Shown one piece after another: positions 1 to 7,217 of a DNA stretch of 12,725 nt. The stretch's first letter is position 1; every line of letters begins with the position of its first letter. This stretch comes from Actinomycetes bacterium (GTDB lineage Bacteria; Actinomycetota; Aquicultoria; SURF-47; JAUUWJ01), in the NCBI GenBank assembly GCA_030589175.1, contig JAUUWJ010000007.1:1-12725 (forward strand). Reading direction: 5' to 3'. Below the pieces are notes generated by a model that saw nothing but the letters and a program-made list of their open reading frames with translations, had not been told where the DNA came from and did no database searches. A program made the position numbers and the translations under genes.

Positions 1-402
1 AAATACGGCTTCGTGTTGTTCTGGATTAAAAGGTTTGCCAAGAGGGTGGATTTCGCAAACAGAGTGTTCTTCAAGCAAATTTTTTATATCTTTATGAGTT
101 AGCTTTACGCCATCTATGATTTTTTGGGCATCTTGCTCGGACTCGATCGCAGCGAGAGCCCTGTCTAAATCATCTACAATGGGCAAAAGACGGTGGATAA
201 TTGTCTCTGATGCATAGTTGATAGCCCTGCTTTGTTCTTTTATCATGCGTTTCTTATAATTTTCAAACTCAGCCTTAAATCTTAAAAGCTTATCTAAATA
301 TTCTTCATTTTGCTTCTGAAGACCTTCAACTTCTTTTTTTAGCTTTTCGATTTTAGTTAGTTTTTTAATTTTTTTTGTTTTTTCTTTTGCTTGCTCTGCC
401 AT
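1..402 (-). CDS. grpE: Nucleotide exchange factor GrpE (partial, 3' end outside window)
   Basis: GrpE releases ADP from DnaK in the cytoplasmic Hsp70 cycle. The 134 visible residues begin MAEQAKEKTKK, with a Lys-rich, probably coiled-coil N-terminus (about 1-40). The family motifs follow: RFKAEFENYKKR (41-52), LLPIVDDLDRAL (72-83), then GVKLTHKDIKNLLEEHSV (98-115) and PLGKPFNPEQHEAV (120-133), which lead into the beta domain that contacts DnaK. The reading frame is open to base 1, so the end of the beta domain and the stop lie off the left edge. The start codon is supported by AGGAG on the minus strand (plus positions 408-412), 5 nt upstream. The gene lies 137 bp downstream of dnaK on the same strand and is probably co-transcribed with it. 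The order dnaK then grpE is the reverse of the grpE-dnaK order usual in Firmicutes and is known from Actinobacteria. Identification is secure. Confidence 0.95.
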   Translation of the reverse strand, partial: MAEQAKEKTKKIKKLTKIEKLKKEVEGLQKQNEEYLDKLLRFKAEFENYKKRMIKEQSRAINYASETIIHRLLPIVDDLDRALAAIESEQDAQKIIDGVKLTHKDIKNLLEEHSVCEIHPLGKPFNPEQHEAVF

Positions 403-473
403 CTAAACTCCTAAGCTATCTCCAGATTCCAGATTTTCAGATGCCATTTTACATTTTCTGATATCTGAAATCT

Positions 474-523
474 GGTTCCCGCCTGCCTGAGTCAATTGTA
501 CGATAGGCACTGGCCGACAGGTC
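474..523 (-). repeat. Dispersed GC-rich hairpin repeat, copy 1
   Basis: This is an imperfect palindrome in the dnaK-grpE spacer. CCTG (482-485) can pair with CAGG (518-521), and TGCCT (484-488) with AGGCA (505-509), around the palindrome CAATTG. Read on the minus strand it aligns with the plus-strand copy at 5754-5805: both start GACCTG, share a CCTA in the first half, and end with CAGGC followed by GGCGGGA or GCGGGA. Short direct repeats flank it: TCTGAAATCTGG (464-475) and TCTGGAATCTGA (522-533), matching at 10 of 12 positions. More of the same word occurs at 420-440. The spacer 403-539 holds nothing else apart from the grpE ribosome binding site. The repeat would be transcribed in the dnaK-grpE message and could form a stem-loop there. 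Confidence 0.65.
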
Positions 524-539
524 TGGAATCTGATTTAGA

Positions 540-2420
540 TTAATCCTTAGCTTTCTTCTTTTTATCTTCATCGACTACTTCATAGTCTGCATCCACAATA
601 TCTTCATCTTTTGATTTTTTCTTCTGCCCGTCACCGTCACTTTGACCTTTTGCTCCTTTTGCTTGCTGTTCCTGATCTGCAGATTGTTTATAAAGAATTT
701 CAGCTAATTTATGAGAAGCTTGAGTAAGTGCTTCAGTAGATTGTTTTATTTTATCAACGTCAGAACCTTTAATGGTTTCTTTTAAATCATTTAGTGCTTT
801 TTCGATATTTTCTTTTTCTTTTTTATCTACTTTATCACTGACCTCTTTCAAGGATTTTTCGGTAGCGTATATTACAGAATCTGCGTTGTTGCGAGCATCT
901 GCTTCTTCTCTGTTCTTTTTGTCCTCTTCGGCGTGAGTTTCGGCCTCTTTTACCGCTTTATCGATATCTTCGTCACTAAGTTTAGTCGATCCCGTAATAG
1001 TTATTTTTTGCTCTTTCCCTGTAGCTTTATCTTTTGCGCTTACGTTAAGAATACCGTCTTTGTCGATATCAAAATTAACTTCAATCTGAGGCAGGCCTCT
1101 CGGGGCAGGGGGTATTCCCATCAAATGGAATTTACCCAAGCTTTTATTTTGAGCGGCCATTTCGCGCTCACCTTGTAAAACATGAATCTCAACTTGTGTT
1201 TGATTATCTTGCGCTGTCGTGAATGTCTCCGTTTTTTGCGTCGGTATTGTCGCATTGCGCTCAATTAACTTTGTTGCAACTGCGCCAAGAGTTTCGATGC
1301 CTAAAGACAGCGGTGTTACATCAAGAAGTAACAAGTCATCGGATATTTCTCCGGCTAAAGCTCCAGCTTGAAGTGCCGCTCCCATAGCTACAACTTCATC
1401 AGGATTAACTCCTTTGTGAGAATCCTTTCCGGTAAGCTTTTTAACAAGTTCTTGTACGGCTGGGGTTCGCGTACTACCTCCTACTAATAGTATATGGTCT
1501 AGCTCCTTAGGATCTATTTTTGAATCTTTAATAGCTTGCTTTAGCGGAGCTTCACATTTTTCCAGCAAATCGGCTATCATTTTTTCATATTGGGCTCTTG
1601 TCAAGCTCAGGTCTAAATGTTGCGGACCATCTTCGCCAACAGTTATAAAAGGCAAATTAATACTGGTATTTGGTGTTTGCGAAAGTTCAATTTTAGCTTT
1701 TTCTGCCGCTTCTTTTAGGCGCTGCATTGCTTGCTTGTCTTTTGACAAATCAATACCTGTTTGACCTTTAAAAGTATCTACCATCCAGATAATTATGCGT
1801 TCGTCAAAATCATCACCGCCTAGATGGTTGTTTCCACTTGTAGCTTCGACCTCAAATACTTTTTCCTCCGGATTTATTTGTAATATGCTTACGTCAAAAG
1901 TACCGCCGCCTAAGTCAAAAACAAGAATTTTTTGATCTTTTTCTTTGTCCAGGCCAAAGGCTAGGGCAGCAGCTGTTGGCTCATTAATTATTCGTAGAAC
2001 TTCAAGGCCGGCTATTTTCCCGGCGTCTTTTGTGGCTTGACGCTGAGCGTCCTCGAAATAAGCGGGGACAGTTATTACTGCTTGCTTGATTTCTTCACCA
2101 ATATAAGCTTCAGCATCTCTTTTTAGTTTTTGTAGTATAAACGCTGATATTTGTTCAGGAGAGTATTGCTTATTTCCTATTTTTTCGGATTTCTTAGTCC
2201 CCATGTCTCTTTTAATAGAACGGATAGTACGTTCTGGATTAGTAATTGCCTGACGTCTAGCTATTTCGCCAACTATTACTTCACCGGTTTTTGAAAATCC
2301 GACAACGGAAGGCGTAACCCTACCGCCTTCAGCATTATTAATAATTTTAGGTTCACCACCTTCAAGTACAGCTATACATGAATTAGTTGTTCCTAAGTCA
2401 ATTCCTATAACTTTAGACAT
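540..2420 (-). CDS. dnaK: Molecular chaperone DnaK (Hsp70)
   Basis: DnaK is an ATP-dependent cytoplasmic chaperone of 626 residues, of normal family length. The ATPase domain (about 1-358) carries the Hsp70 signatures [10 protein letters not shown] (5-14), [14 protein letters not shown] (167-180) and [13 protein letters not shown] (311-323). The linker [12 protein letters not shown] (361-372) leads into the substrate-binding domain and helical lid. The C-terminus has the typical [16 protein letters not shown] tail, which is Lys-rich. Around residues 70-95 the insertion of about 23 residues seen in Escherichia coli DnaK is absent, as in monoderm bacteria. AAGGAGG (2425-2431 on the minus strand) sits 4 nt before ATG. 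A sigma70-like promoter lies about 80 bp upstream. I see neither the CIRCE nor the HAIR heat-shock operator. grpE follows on the same strand, and the gene is divergent from ftsZ. Confidence 0.98.
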   Translation of the reverse strand: MSKVIGIDLGTTNSCIAVLEGGEPKIINNAEGGRVTPSVVGFSKTGEVIVGEIARRQAITNPERTIRSIKRDMGTKKSEKIGNKQYSPEQISAFILQKLKRDAEAYIGEEIKQAVITVPAYFEDAQRQATKDAGKIAGLEVLRIINEPTAAALAFGLDKEKDQKILVFDLGGGTFDVSILQINPEEKVFEVEATSGNNHLGGDDFDERIIIWMVDTFKGQTGIDLSKDKQAMQRLKEAAEKAKIELSQTPNTSINLPFITVGEDGPQHLDLSLTRAQYEKMIADLLEKCEAPLKQAIKDSKIDPKELDHILLVGGSTRTPAVQELVKKLTGKDSHKGVNPDEVVAMGAALQAGALAGEISDDLLLLDVTPLSLGIETLGAVATKLIERNATIPTQKTETFTTAQDNQTQVEIHVLQGEREMAAQNKSLGKFHLMGIPPAPRGLPQIEVNFDIDKDGILNVSAKDKATGKEQKITITGSTKLSDEDIDKAVKEAETHAEEDKKNREEADARNNADSVIYATEKSLKEVSDKVDKKEKENIEKALNDLKETIKGSDVDKIKQSTEALTQASHKLAEILYKQSADQEQQAKGAKGQSDGDGQKKKSKDEDIVDADYEVVDEDKKKKAKD

Positions 2421-2499
2421 TTTTCCTCCTTAAAACTAACGGGTTGTTTAACCCTATTTTATTATCGTCTAGAAACTGTAAATACCTTAGCTATTGAGT

Positions 2500-2528
2500 A
2501 GTATATTATATGAGCGTTATGTTGTCAA
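2500..2528 (-). promoter_or_regulatory. Sigma70-type promoter for dnaK
   Basis: On the minus strand, a perfect -35 TTGACA (plus 2523-2528) is followed after exactly 17 bp by -10 TATACT (plus 2500-2505), with an overlapping TATAAT just ahead of it. Transcription would start near 2493 and give a leader of about 70 nt. That leader contains the small inverted repeat GGGTT/AACCC at 2441-2454 and the strong ribosome binding site. No CIRCE (TTAGCACTC-N9-GAGTGCTAA) and no HAIR (CTTGAGT-N7-ACTCAAG) is visible around it. Only a lone ACTCAA half-word is present. Confidence 0.7.
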
Positions 2529-2600
2529 GCTTTATTATGTTTATTATATTTTTTCTAATTTGAAAGAATGTTTCGAGCCATAAAAAAGTCAAAAAAACCC

Positions 2601-2628
2601 TTGAATTATTCTTTATTTCTGATAAAGT
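2601..2628 (+). promoter_or_regulatory. Possible promoter for ftsZ
   Basis: TTGAAT (2601-2606) and TAAAGT (2623-2628) are 16 bp apart and match the -35/-10 consensus at 5/6 and 4/6 positions. The match is modest. It is the best candidate in the spacer, and the start would fall near 2635, giving a leader of about 70 nt. Downstream lie the palindrome ACCTTAAGGT (2632-2641) and a 7-bp inverted repeat, TAAACCT (2664-2670) with AGGTTTA (2678-2684), just before the ribosome binding site. Confidence 0.35.
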
Positions 2629-2707
2629 GTAACCTTAAGGTAAAGACTTACGCTTGCAAACATTAAACCTAAGGTAGAGGTTTAGACTTTTAAGGAGGTT
2701 TTAATTT

Positions 2708-3862
2708 ATGGCCAAGAAAGAGCCAAACAGCTATTTAGCTGTAATTAAGGTTGTTGGAGTTGGCGGTGGCGGATGTAATGCCGTTAACAGGATGATTCAA
2801 GCAAGTTTGAAAAGTGTAGACTTTATAGCAATAAACACTGACGCACAAGCTTTAGCAATGGTCGACGCAGATCAAAAAATACATATAGGAAAAGACATCA
2901 CAAAAGGATTGGGAGCCGGATCTGAACCGGAAGTCGGTCAGATGGCTGCTGAAGAAGACAGAGAACAAATTAAAAAAGCACTGCAAGGATCGGATATGGT
3001 TTTTGTTACAGCCGGAAAGGGAGGCGGGACGGGAACTGGAGCAGCTCCGATAGTTGCTGAAATAGCAAAAGAGATGGGAGCTTTAACTGTAGGAGTAGTA
3101 ACCAAGCCTTTTGCTTTTGAAGGAAGGAAAAGAAGCGTTCAAGCAGAAGACGGCATTGAAAAGCTCAAAGAAAAGGTGGATTCATTAATAATAATACCTA
3201 ACGATAGGTTGCTAAAAATTAATGAAAAGAGAATTCCTATTTTAGAAGCTTTTAAGGTCGCTGACGATGTTTTATGTAGCGGTGTTCAAGGCATAACAGA
3301 TTTAATCACCGTGCCTGGATTGATAAACCTTGATTTCGCCGATGTAAAAACCGTGATGGCCGAATCAGGAAGCGCCCTAATGGGAATAGGTGTTGGAACT
3401 GGTGAAAACAGAGGAAAAGAAGCGGCTTCTGAAGCTATGTCGAGCCCGCTGTTAGAAGCTTCTATTGACGGAGCAAAAGGCGTACTAATTAATATAAGTG
3501 GCGGAAGTGATATGGGTCTTTTTGAAGTAAACGAAGCTGCCGAAGCAATTTCTGAAGCGGCTCATCCGGATTCAAATGTTATTTTCGGTGCTGTTATTGA
3601 CGATTCCCTAAATGATCAAATGAAGGTAACTGTTATCGCTACTGGCTTTGAAGTGCGAGAAGTTTTACAAGAAAAACTAAACTTTATCACTGAAGCTACT
3701 AAGCCAGACGGGATTATTGCAGATGAAAAAGAAAAAGATAAGAAAGAGCAACCGGTTAAAGAGAATGCGATTTTCGATACAGGACCGATCTTAAAGAAAG
3801 AAAAAATTCCTAAACTCGATGAAGAAGATTTAGACGTACCAACATTTTTAAAGAAAGAATAA
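2708..3862 (+). CDS. ftsZ: Cell division GTPase FtsZ
   Basis: FtsZ is the tubulin-like GTPase that forms the cytokinetic ring at the inner face of the membrane. It has 384 residues. Visible elements are the N-terminal nucleotide loop [11 protein letters not shown] (19-29), GAGSEPEVG (69-77), the tubulin signature [12 protein letters not shown] (103-114), and the T7 catalytic loop [11 protein letters not shown] (207-217), whose Asp residues complete the GTPase site of the next subunit. A charged flexible linker (about 335-368) leads to the conserved tail [14 protein letters not shown] (371-384), the peptide that in other bacteria binds SepF and other ring anchors. AAGGAGGT (2692-2699) lies 8 nt before the ATG. 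No ftsA precedes it, and the divergent dnaK is upstream. A sepF gene 2.8 kb downstream suggests a SepF-anchored ring, which is an inference from family knowledge. Confidence 0.98.
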   Translation: MAKKEPNSYLAVIKVVGVGGGGCNAVNRMIQASLKSVDFIAINTDAQALAMVDADQKIHIGKDITKGLGAGSEPEVGQMAAEEDREQIKKALQGSDMVFVTAGKGGGTGTGAAPIVAEIAKEMGALTVGVVTKPFAFEGRKRSVQAEDGIEKLKEKVDSLIIIPNDRLLKINEKRIPILEAFKVADDVLCSGVQGITDLITVPGLINLDFADVKTVMAESGSALMGIGVGTGENRGKEAASEAMSSPLLEASIDGAKGVLINISGGSDMGLFEVNEAAEAISEAAHPDSNVIFGAVIDDSLNDQMKVTVIATGFEVREVLQEKLNFITEATKPDGIIADEKEKDKKEQPVKENAIFDTGPILKKEKIPKLDEEDLDVPTFLKKE

Positions 3863-3868
3863 ATTAAG

Positions 3869-3906
3869 CCCCGCCTCTTCTATCTTCTGCAGAAGAAGAG
3901 GCGGGG
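3869..3906 (+). terminator. Strong GC-rich hairpin after ftsZ
   Basis: A perfect 13-bp stem, CCCCGCCTCTTCT (3869-3881) with AGAAGAGGCGGGG (3894-3906), encloses a 12-nt loop. The loop itself contains the palindrome TCTGCAGA. It begins 6 bp after the ftsZ stop codon. No T-run follows on the plus strand (next bases TTGCAAATTAAAAA), so it is either a weak intrinsic terminator or a 3'-end protecting structure. On the minus strand it is followed by an AT-rich but not poly-T stretch. Confidence 0.6.
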
Positions 3907-3951
3907 TTGCAAATTAAAAATATTTGACCTGCCTCTCCTAAAAAACTTCGC

Positions 3952-3957
3952 TATAAT
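3952..3957 (+). promoter_or_regulatory. Possible -10 box for pgeF
   Basis: A perfect TATAAT lies 37 bp before the pgeF ATG, downstream of the ftsZ hairpin. The nearest good -35 (TTGACC, 3924-3929) is 22 bp away, which is too far for a standard promoter. A second TATAGT (3963-3968) follows. No Shine-Dalgarno sequence is seen before the pgeF start. Only a weak call can be made. Confidence 0.3.
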
Positions 3958-3994
3958 TCAACTATAGTGCAATATTTTCCAATATCTTATTCAA

Positions 3995-4789
3995 ATGCAT
4001 GATTTAAGCTTGGTAAGTGAGAACGGCATATCTTACATAACTCCTGCGTTATTAAAAGAGAGATCTCTCTTTGTAGCTTTTACTACAAGAATCGGCGGAT
4101 TCAGTAAGACTCCCTATGACGCTTTAAATGGGGCTTTTCATGTCGGAGATATCTCCGAAAACGTGAAAAAAAACCGCCGACTTATGGCTAATAAATTGGG
4201 TTTTGACCATACGAAGTTGACATGTGCTCAACAAGCTCACAGAGACAACATTAAGCTGGTTGAGGATGAAGAAGTTGGTGCCGGTCATGAAAGCTATGAT
4301 AAAGCCATAATTGAAACAGACGGCTTAGTAACGCTGGGAAAGGCTGTTCCAATAGCAATGTTTTTTGCCGACTGTTTACCGGTAGTGTTAGTTAGCTATG
4401 ACCCAAAGCTTGTGGCTGTTATCCATGCCGGATACAAGGGATTGCTGAAATTGATAGTTTCTAAATCTTTGAACGTAATAACAAAATATACTGACATTCA
4501 AAATGTTTTGGCTTTTCTGGGACCGTCCATAGGACCGTGTTGTTATAGAGTAGAAAGCAAGAGGGTTAGTGCGTTTAAAGAACATTTTCCGGCTATTATT
4601 GACAAAAATGAAAATTTTCTAGATTTAAAAAAGATTGCCATTTATCAACTTACAAGAGCTGGTCTTTCTTCGGACAGAATATTTTCGAATAACTTCTGCA
4701 CTTATTGTAACGACGATTTATTTTTCTCATTTCGCAGAGACGGGACAACGGGTCGCCAGTCTGCCATTGCATATATTAGTGAAGAGTGA
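3995..4789 (+). CDS. pgeF: PgeF/YfiH-family laccase-domain protein (YlmD)
   Basis: This 264-residue protein belongs to the DUF152/Cu-oxidase_4 family (Bacillus YlmD, Escherichia coli YfiH/PgeF, human LACC1 relatives). Members have been described as peptidoglycan editing factors that prevent wrong residues in muropeptides, and as purine nucleoside-acting enzymes. The metal-site motifs are present: QQAHRDNI with H82, FFADCLPV with C127, and IHAGYKG with H144. GPSIGPCCY (176-184) and FCTYCNDDLFFSFRRDGTTGR (from 234) also match the family. HAGYKG replaces the more common HAGWRG. The ATG at 3995 has no clear ribosome binding site (TTATTCAA precedes it), so the start is less certain than the identity; MHDLSLV is the first in-frame Met. 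It follows ftsZ directly, as ylmD does in Gram-positive bacteria. It ends in TGA. Confidence 0.9.
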   Translation: MHDLSLVSENGISYITPALLKERSLFVAFTTRIGGFSKTPYDALNGAFHVGDISENVKKNRRLMANKLGFDHTKLTCAQQAHRDNIKLVEDEEVGAGHESYDKAIIETDGLVTLGKAVPIAMFFADCLPVVLVSYDPKLVAVIHAGYKGLLKLIVSKSLNVITKYTDIQNVLAFLGPSIGPCCYRVESKRVSAFKEHFPAIIDKNENFLDLKKIAIYQLTRAGLSSDRIFSNNFCTYCNDDLFFSFRRDGTTGRQSAIAYISEE

Positions 4790-4793
4790 TATG

Positions 4794-4820
4794 ACAACAA
4801 ACAACAAACAACAAACAACG
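4794..4820 (+). repeat. 7-bp tandem repeat (ACAACAA)
   Basis: Three copies of ACAACAA (4794-4800, 4801-4807, 4808-4814) plus a partial ACAAC follow the pgeF stop almost immediately. They lie at the left edge of the pstB-phoU segment. No ribosome binding or promoter motif is associated with them. Confidence 0.7.
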
Positions 4821-4857
4821 GTTTCACTATCGCTTGATAACCTAAATTAAATAAAAA

Positions 4858-5103
4858 CCCCTCCCGAGTAGCTGCTCAGAGAATCGAAGACTTGATTGAC
4901 GAATTGAAAGAAATGTATACCATAGTAGTAGTAACACATAATATGCAACAAGCAGCTACTATGTCTGAACATACAGCATTCTTTCTTACTGGGAAACGGG
5001 GGGAGCAGCGCAATTGATAGAATTTAATAAAACTGAGGAAATATTTGCAAACTCTCAAGATAAAAGGGTTGAAGATTATATTACCGGAAGGTTTGGCCAA
5101 TGA
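4858..5103 (+). pseudogene. pstB: pstB remnant: C-terminal fragment of phosphate ABC transporter ATPase, frameshifted
   Basis: PstB is the ATPase of the PstSCAB high-affinity phosphate importer. Only its last 80 or so residues are recognisable. One frame (from about 4859) reads [19 protein letters not shown] and [23 protein letters not shown], including the switch-region THNMQQA motif, and hits TGA at 5015. The next frame (from about 5002) reads [15 protein letters not shown] and ends [11 protein letters not shown], the characteristic PstB C-terminus. The two frames join if one G is added to the G6 run at 4998-5003. Walker A, the ABC signature and Walker B are all missing: upstream of 4858 there is only the tandem repeat and pgeF. 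Its stop overlaps the phoU start (ATGA, 5100-5103), the usual pstB-phoU coupling. It is therefore a decayed operon fragment. The frameshift could be a sequencing error, but the 5' truncation cannot be explained that way. Confidence 0.85.
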
Positions 5104-5738
5104 GAAAAATATTTCACGATGAATTGAAATTAGTAAAAAAAGATATTTTAAAAATGGGCGTACTTGTCGAGCAGAGGATACATAATGCAATAAATGCTCT
5201 AGTAAATGATGATTTGGCCTCGGCTGAAGAAGTTGTAAAGGGCGATGACGACATAGATAAATTTTATATAGATTTAGAAGCAAATAGCATGCGGCTCCTG
5301 GCTACTCAGTCACCGGTAGCAAAGGATTTACGCTTTATATATTCGGTATTATTCGTAACAATACACCTTGAGCGAATGGGCGATTTAGCAAGCAACATTG
5401 CATCAATGGTATCTAAGGCCAGCGGCGGCCCGAGATTAGAAAACATGCTTGGGATTATTCAAGAGATGGGTGTTTTATCCAGTAAAATCGTTCATTCAAG
5501 TCTGGAAGCTTTTGACAAAAAAGATTTAGAGCTCGCTAAAAGATTGCCGGAAATGGACGAACCTATTGACAATCTATTTAAGCTATTTTTTAAGGAACTG
5601 GTAAACCAAGCTGGAAATGAAGAAACTGTCGATGCTGCTAGCAATATGGTCCTGGCTGCTCGCTATGTAGAAAGAATAGCTGATCATGCGGTAGACATTG
5701 GTGAAAGAGTTAACTTTCTAGTCACCGGGCAATTGTAA
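5100..5738 (+). CDS. phoU: Phosphate-signalling regulator PhoU
   Basis: PhoU is a cytoplasmic all-helical protein that links the Pst phosphate transporter to the PhoR/PhoB two-component system and restrains phosphate uptake. It has 212 residues, close to family length, in two PhoU repeats. The first carries the metal-binding pattern [13 protein letters not shown] (68-80) and [12 protein letters not shown] (89-100). The second carries [22 protein letters not shown] (183-204). Both ExxxD/ERxxD motifs are intact. The start is the ATG overlapping the pstB-remnant stop; no Shine-Dalgarno sequence lies in front (GGAAGG at 5086-5091 is 8 nt away and could serve). No other pst gene, phoR or phoB is in the window, so its partners are elsewhere or lost. 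Its place between pgeF and yggS interrupts the usual ylmD-ylmE adjacency. Confidence 0.93.
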   Translation: MRKIFHDELKLVKKDILKMGVLVEQRIHNAINALVNDDLASAEEVVKGDDDIDKFYIDLEANSMRLLATQSPVAKDLRFIYSVLFVTIHLERMGDLASNIASMVSKASGGPRLENMLGIIQEMGVLSSKIVHSSLEAFDKKDLELAKRLPEMDEPIDNLFKLFFKELVNQAGNEETVDAASNMVLAARYVERIADHAVDIGERVNFLVTGQL

Positions 5739-5753
5739 ATGGTTCGGAGTTCA

Positions 5754-5805
5754 GACCTGCCCGCCAATGCCTAACGGCATTATAGGCGCAGGCTAGGCGG
5801 GATTC
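5754..5805 (+). repeat. Dispersed GC-rich hairpin repeat, copy 2
   Basis: This is the second copy of the repeat seen on the minus strand at 474-523. CCCGCC (5760-5765) pairs with GGCGGG (5796-5801) around a perfect inner hairpin AATGCC/TAAC/GGCATT (5766-5781). CCTGC (5756-5760) can also pair with GCAGG (5788-5792). It is flanked by the near-identical 12-bp direct repeats TTCGGAGTTCAG (5743-5754) and TTCAGAGTTCAG (5803-5814), one mismatch. These flanking words differ from those at copy 1. It lies directly behind phoU and could end or stabilise its message, but no T-run follows. Confidence 0.7.
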
Positions 5806-5929
5806 AGAGTTCAGGGCTCGGAGCATTAGGTTTTAAAGCTTGTGAGTGTAAGACTTAAGATTTATATACTAAAAAAGTAGATGGAAATATTTTGAACTTT
5901 TATTGCATATCTGAAAGACTTCCAATCCA

Positions 5930-6604
5930 ATGAGCATTTCGTCAAAAGTAAAATCAACATTAGAAAGAATTGAAGCTAAAAGCAAAGAAATAGGAGTAGA
6001 TCCAGAAAATATTAACGTCGTTGGCGCTTCAAAATATGCAAGGGCGGAACAGATAAGAGAAGCTAACAGTGCAGGAATAAAGGTATTTGGAGAGAACAGA
6101 GTACAGGATTTGCTGAAAAAAGAGCAAGCGCTTAAAGATTTATCTCTTAAATGGCACTTTATAGGTCACCTTCAAACTAATAAAGTCAAGAAAATAGTCG
6201 GACAAGTTGAACTTATTCATTCGGTAGACTCAATTAGGTTAGCAGAAGAAATCAACAAGAGAGCTCACAGCCAAGAGAAAAAACAATTTGTTTTGTTGCA
6301 GGCTAACATAAGCTTGGAAAGCAGTAAAAGTGGTTTTGAACCAAGCGAGAGCTTGCAAAAAGCGAAAGATATCGCTAAGCTAGATGGTATAAAAATGAAA
6401 GGTTTGATGACCATCGCTCCTTTCACAAATAAAGAAGAAATTTTAAGGAATCACTTCAATAAAAGTAAAAAGTTGTTTGATGTGATTAAGGAAAACATAG
6501 GAGATGAGTTCGAGTTACTTTCGATGGGTATGAGCAACGATTTTGAGATTGCTATGGAATACGGTGCAAATATTCTTAGATTGGGCTCGGTCTTGTTTAA
6601 GTAA
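5930..6604 (+). CDS. yggS: YggS/YlmE-family PLP homeostasis protein
   Basis: This is a 224-residue single-domain alanine-racemase-fold protein of the YggS/PLPHP family (YlmE in Bacillus). It binds pyridoxal 5'-phosphate without known catalysis and buffers PLP and amino-acid pools. The PLP lysine is K35 in VVGASKYA (30-37). Other family motifs are FGENRVQD (53-60), KWHFIGHLQTNK (74-85), HSVDS (97-101), KGLMTIAP (157-164) and LSMGMSNDFEIAMEYGAN (197-214), ending with LRLGSVLFK. The ATG at 5930 has only a weak purine stretch upstream (GAAAGAC), but the N-terminus has normal length. Upstream, 5806-5929 holds the end of the repeat flank and AT-rich sequence with a possible -10 TATACT (5865-5870) lacking a good -35. 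sepF follows, as in the ylm cluster. Confidence 0.95.
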   Translation: MSISSKVKSTLERIEAKSKEIGVDPENINVVGASKYARAEQIREANSAGIKVFGENRVQDLLKKEQALKDLSLKWHFIGHLQTNKVKKIVGQVELIHSVDSIRLAEEINKRAHSQEKKQFVLLQANISLESSKSGFEPSESLQKAKDIAKLDGIKMKGLMTIAPFTNKEEILRNHFNKSKKLFDVIKENIGDEFELLSMGMSNDFEIAMEYGANILRLGSVLFK

Positions 6605-6671
6605 ATAAGTAGTTAAAGAATTGTTGCAGGTAAAGTATAAGCTAAATTAATAATTATTTGAAGGAAGGGTT

Positions 6672-7184
6672 ATGTCAGAAGATATGGGAGGTAAAATGTC
6701 TGGGCTATGGAACAAAACACTAGTTTATTTTGGATTTGCAGACGATGTTACAGAAACGGTAGAAGAAGATGAAGATGACGGAACTAGTGGGATTTTTGAA
6801 ATGCCGCCAACCGTACGAAAGATTAGCCGTTCGGAAAACAAAAGATCTATTGCAAAGCCGTTTAGGAGGCCGGGAAATTCTCATATAAGGCCGGTTTCTG
6901 CATCGCAAGGAAAGGTTCATGTGATCGAACCGAGAAATTTCAATGATGCACAGCGGGTTGCTGATAAGTATAAAGTAGACACGCCGGTAATTCTCAACTT
7001 GCAACAAGTAGACCCTAATTTGAGCAAGAGAATAATTGATTTTGTCAGCGGTCTGACTTATGCGGTTGATGGCGGGATCCAAAAAGTAGCTGAGAAGGTA
7101 TTCTTGTTAACGCCGAAAGACATCGAAGTAAGTGCGGAAGAAAAAAAGCGCTTGCAGCAAAAAGGTTTTTTTAACCAGTTTTAG
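6672..7184 (+). CDS. sepF: Cell division protein SepF
   Basis: SepF is an FtsZ-binding membrane anchor and ring organiser that acts in place of, or beside, FtsA. It has 170 residues. The N-terminal segment GLWNKTLVYFGFADD (11-25) resembles the amphipathic membrane-binding helix of the family. An acidic then basic disordered linker (about 26-78) follows. The SepF core (81-155) includes KVHVIEPRNFNDAQRVADKYK, VILNLQQVDPNLSKRIIDF, SGLTYAVDGGIQKVAEKVFLLTP and IEVS. The ATG at 6672 is preceded by AAGGAAGGG (6661-6669). A second in-frame ATG at 6696, with GGGAGGT only 3 nt before it, would give MSGLWNK, which looks more like other SepF N-termini; both starts are possible. It lies between yggS and proC on the same strand. 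Confidence 0.94.
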   Translation: MSEDMGGKMSGLWNKTLVYFGFADDVTETVEEDEDDGTSGIFEMPPTVRKISRSENKRSIAKPFRRPGNSHIRPVSASQGKVHVIEPRNFNDAQRVADKYKVDTPVILNLQQVDPNLSKRIIDFVSGLTYAVDGGIQKVAEKVFLLTPKDIEVSAEEKKRLQQKGFFNQF

Positions 7185-7217
7185 TCGCATATTTTTAAGC
7201 TAAATAGCAACCTACAT

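Noticed and set aside
933..1178. Plus-strand open frame inside dnaK
   Set aside because: It is antisense to the conserved DnaK substrate-binding domain, and its composition reflects the dnaK codons.
2461..2530. CIRCE or HAIR operator at dnaK
   Set aside because: Only an isolated ACTCAA half-word was found. Neither the paired halves nor the required spacing of either operator is present.
4998..5003. Programmed frameshift at the G6 run producing full-length PstB
   Set aside because: Even with the shift, the product lacks Walker A, Walker B and the ABC signature, so there is no functional ATPase to make.
4876..5283. Minus-strand open frame of 135 codons across the pstB remnant and phoU
   Set aside because: It is antisense to clear homologous coding sequence on the plus strand, has no recognisable motif and no ribosome binding site.
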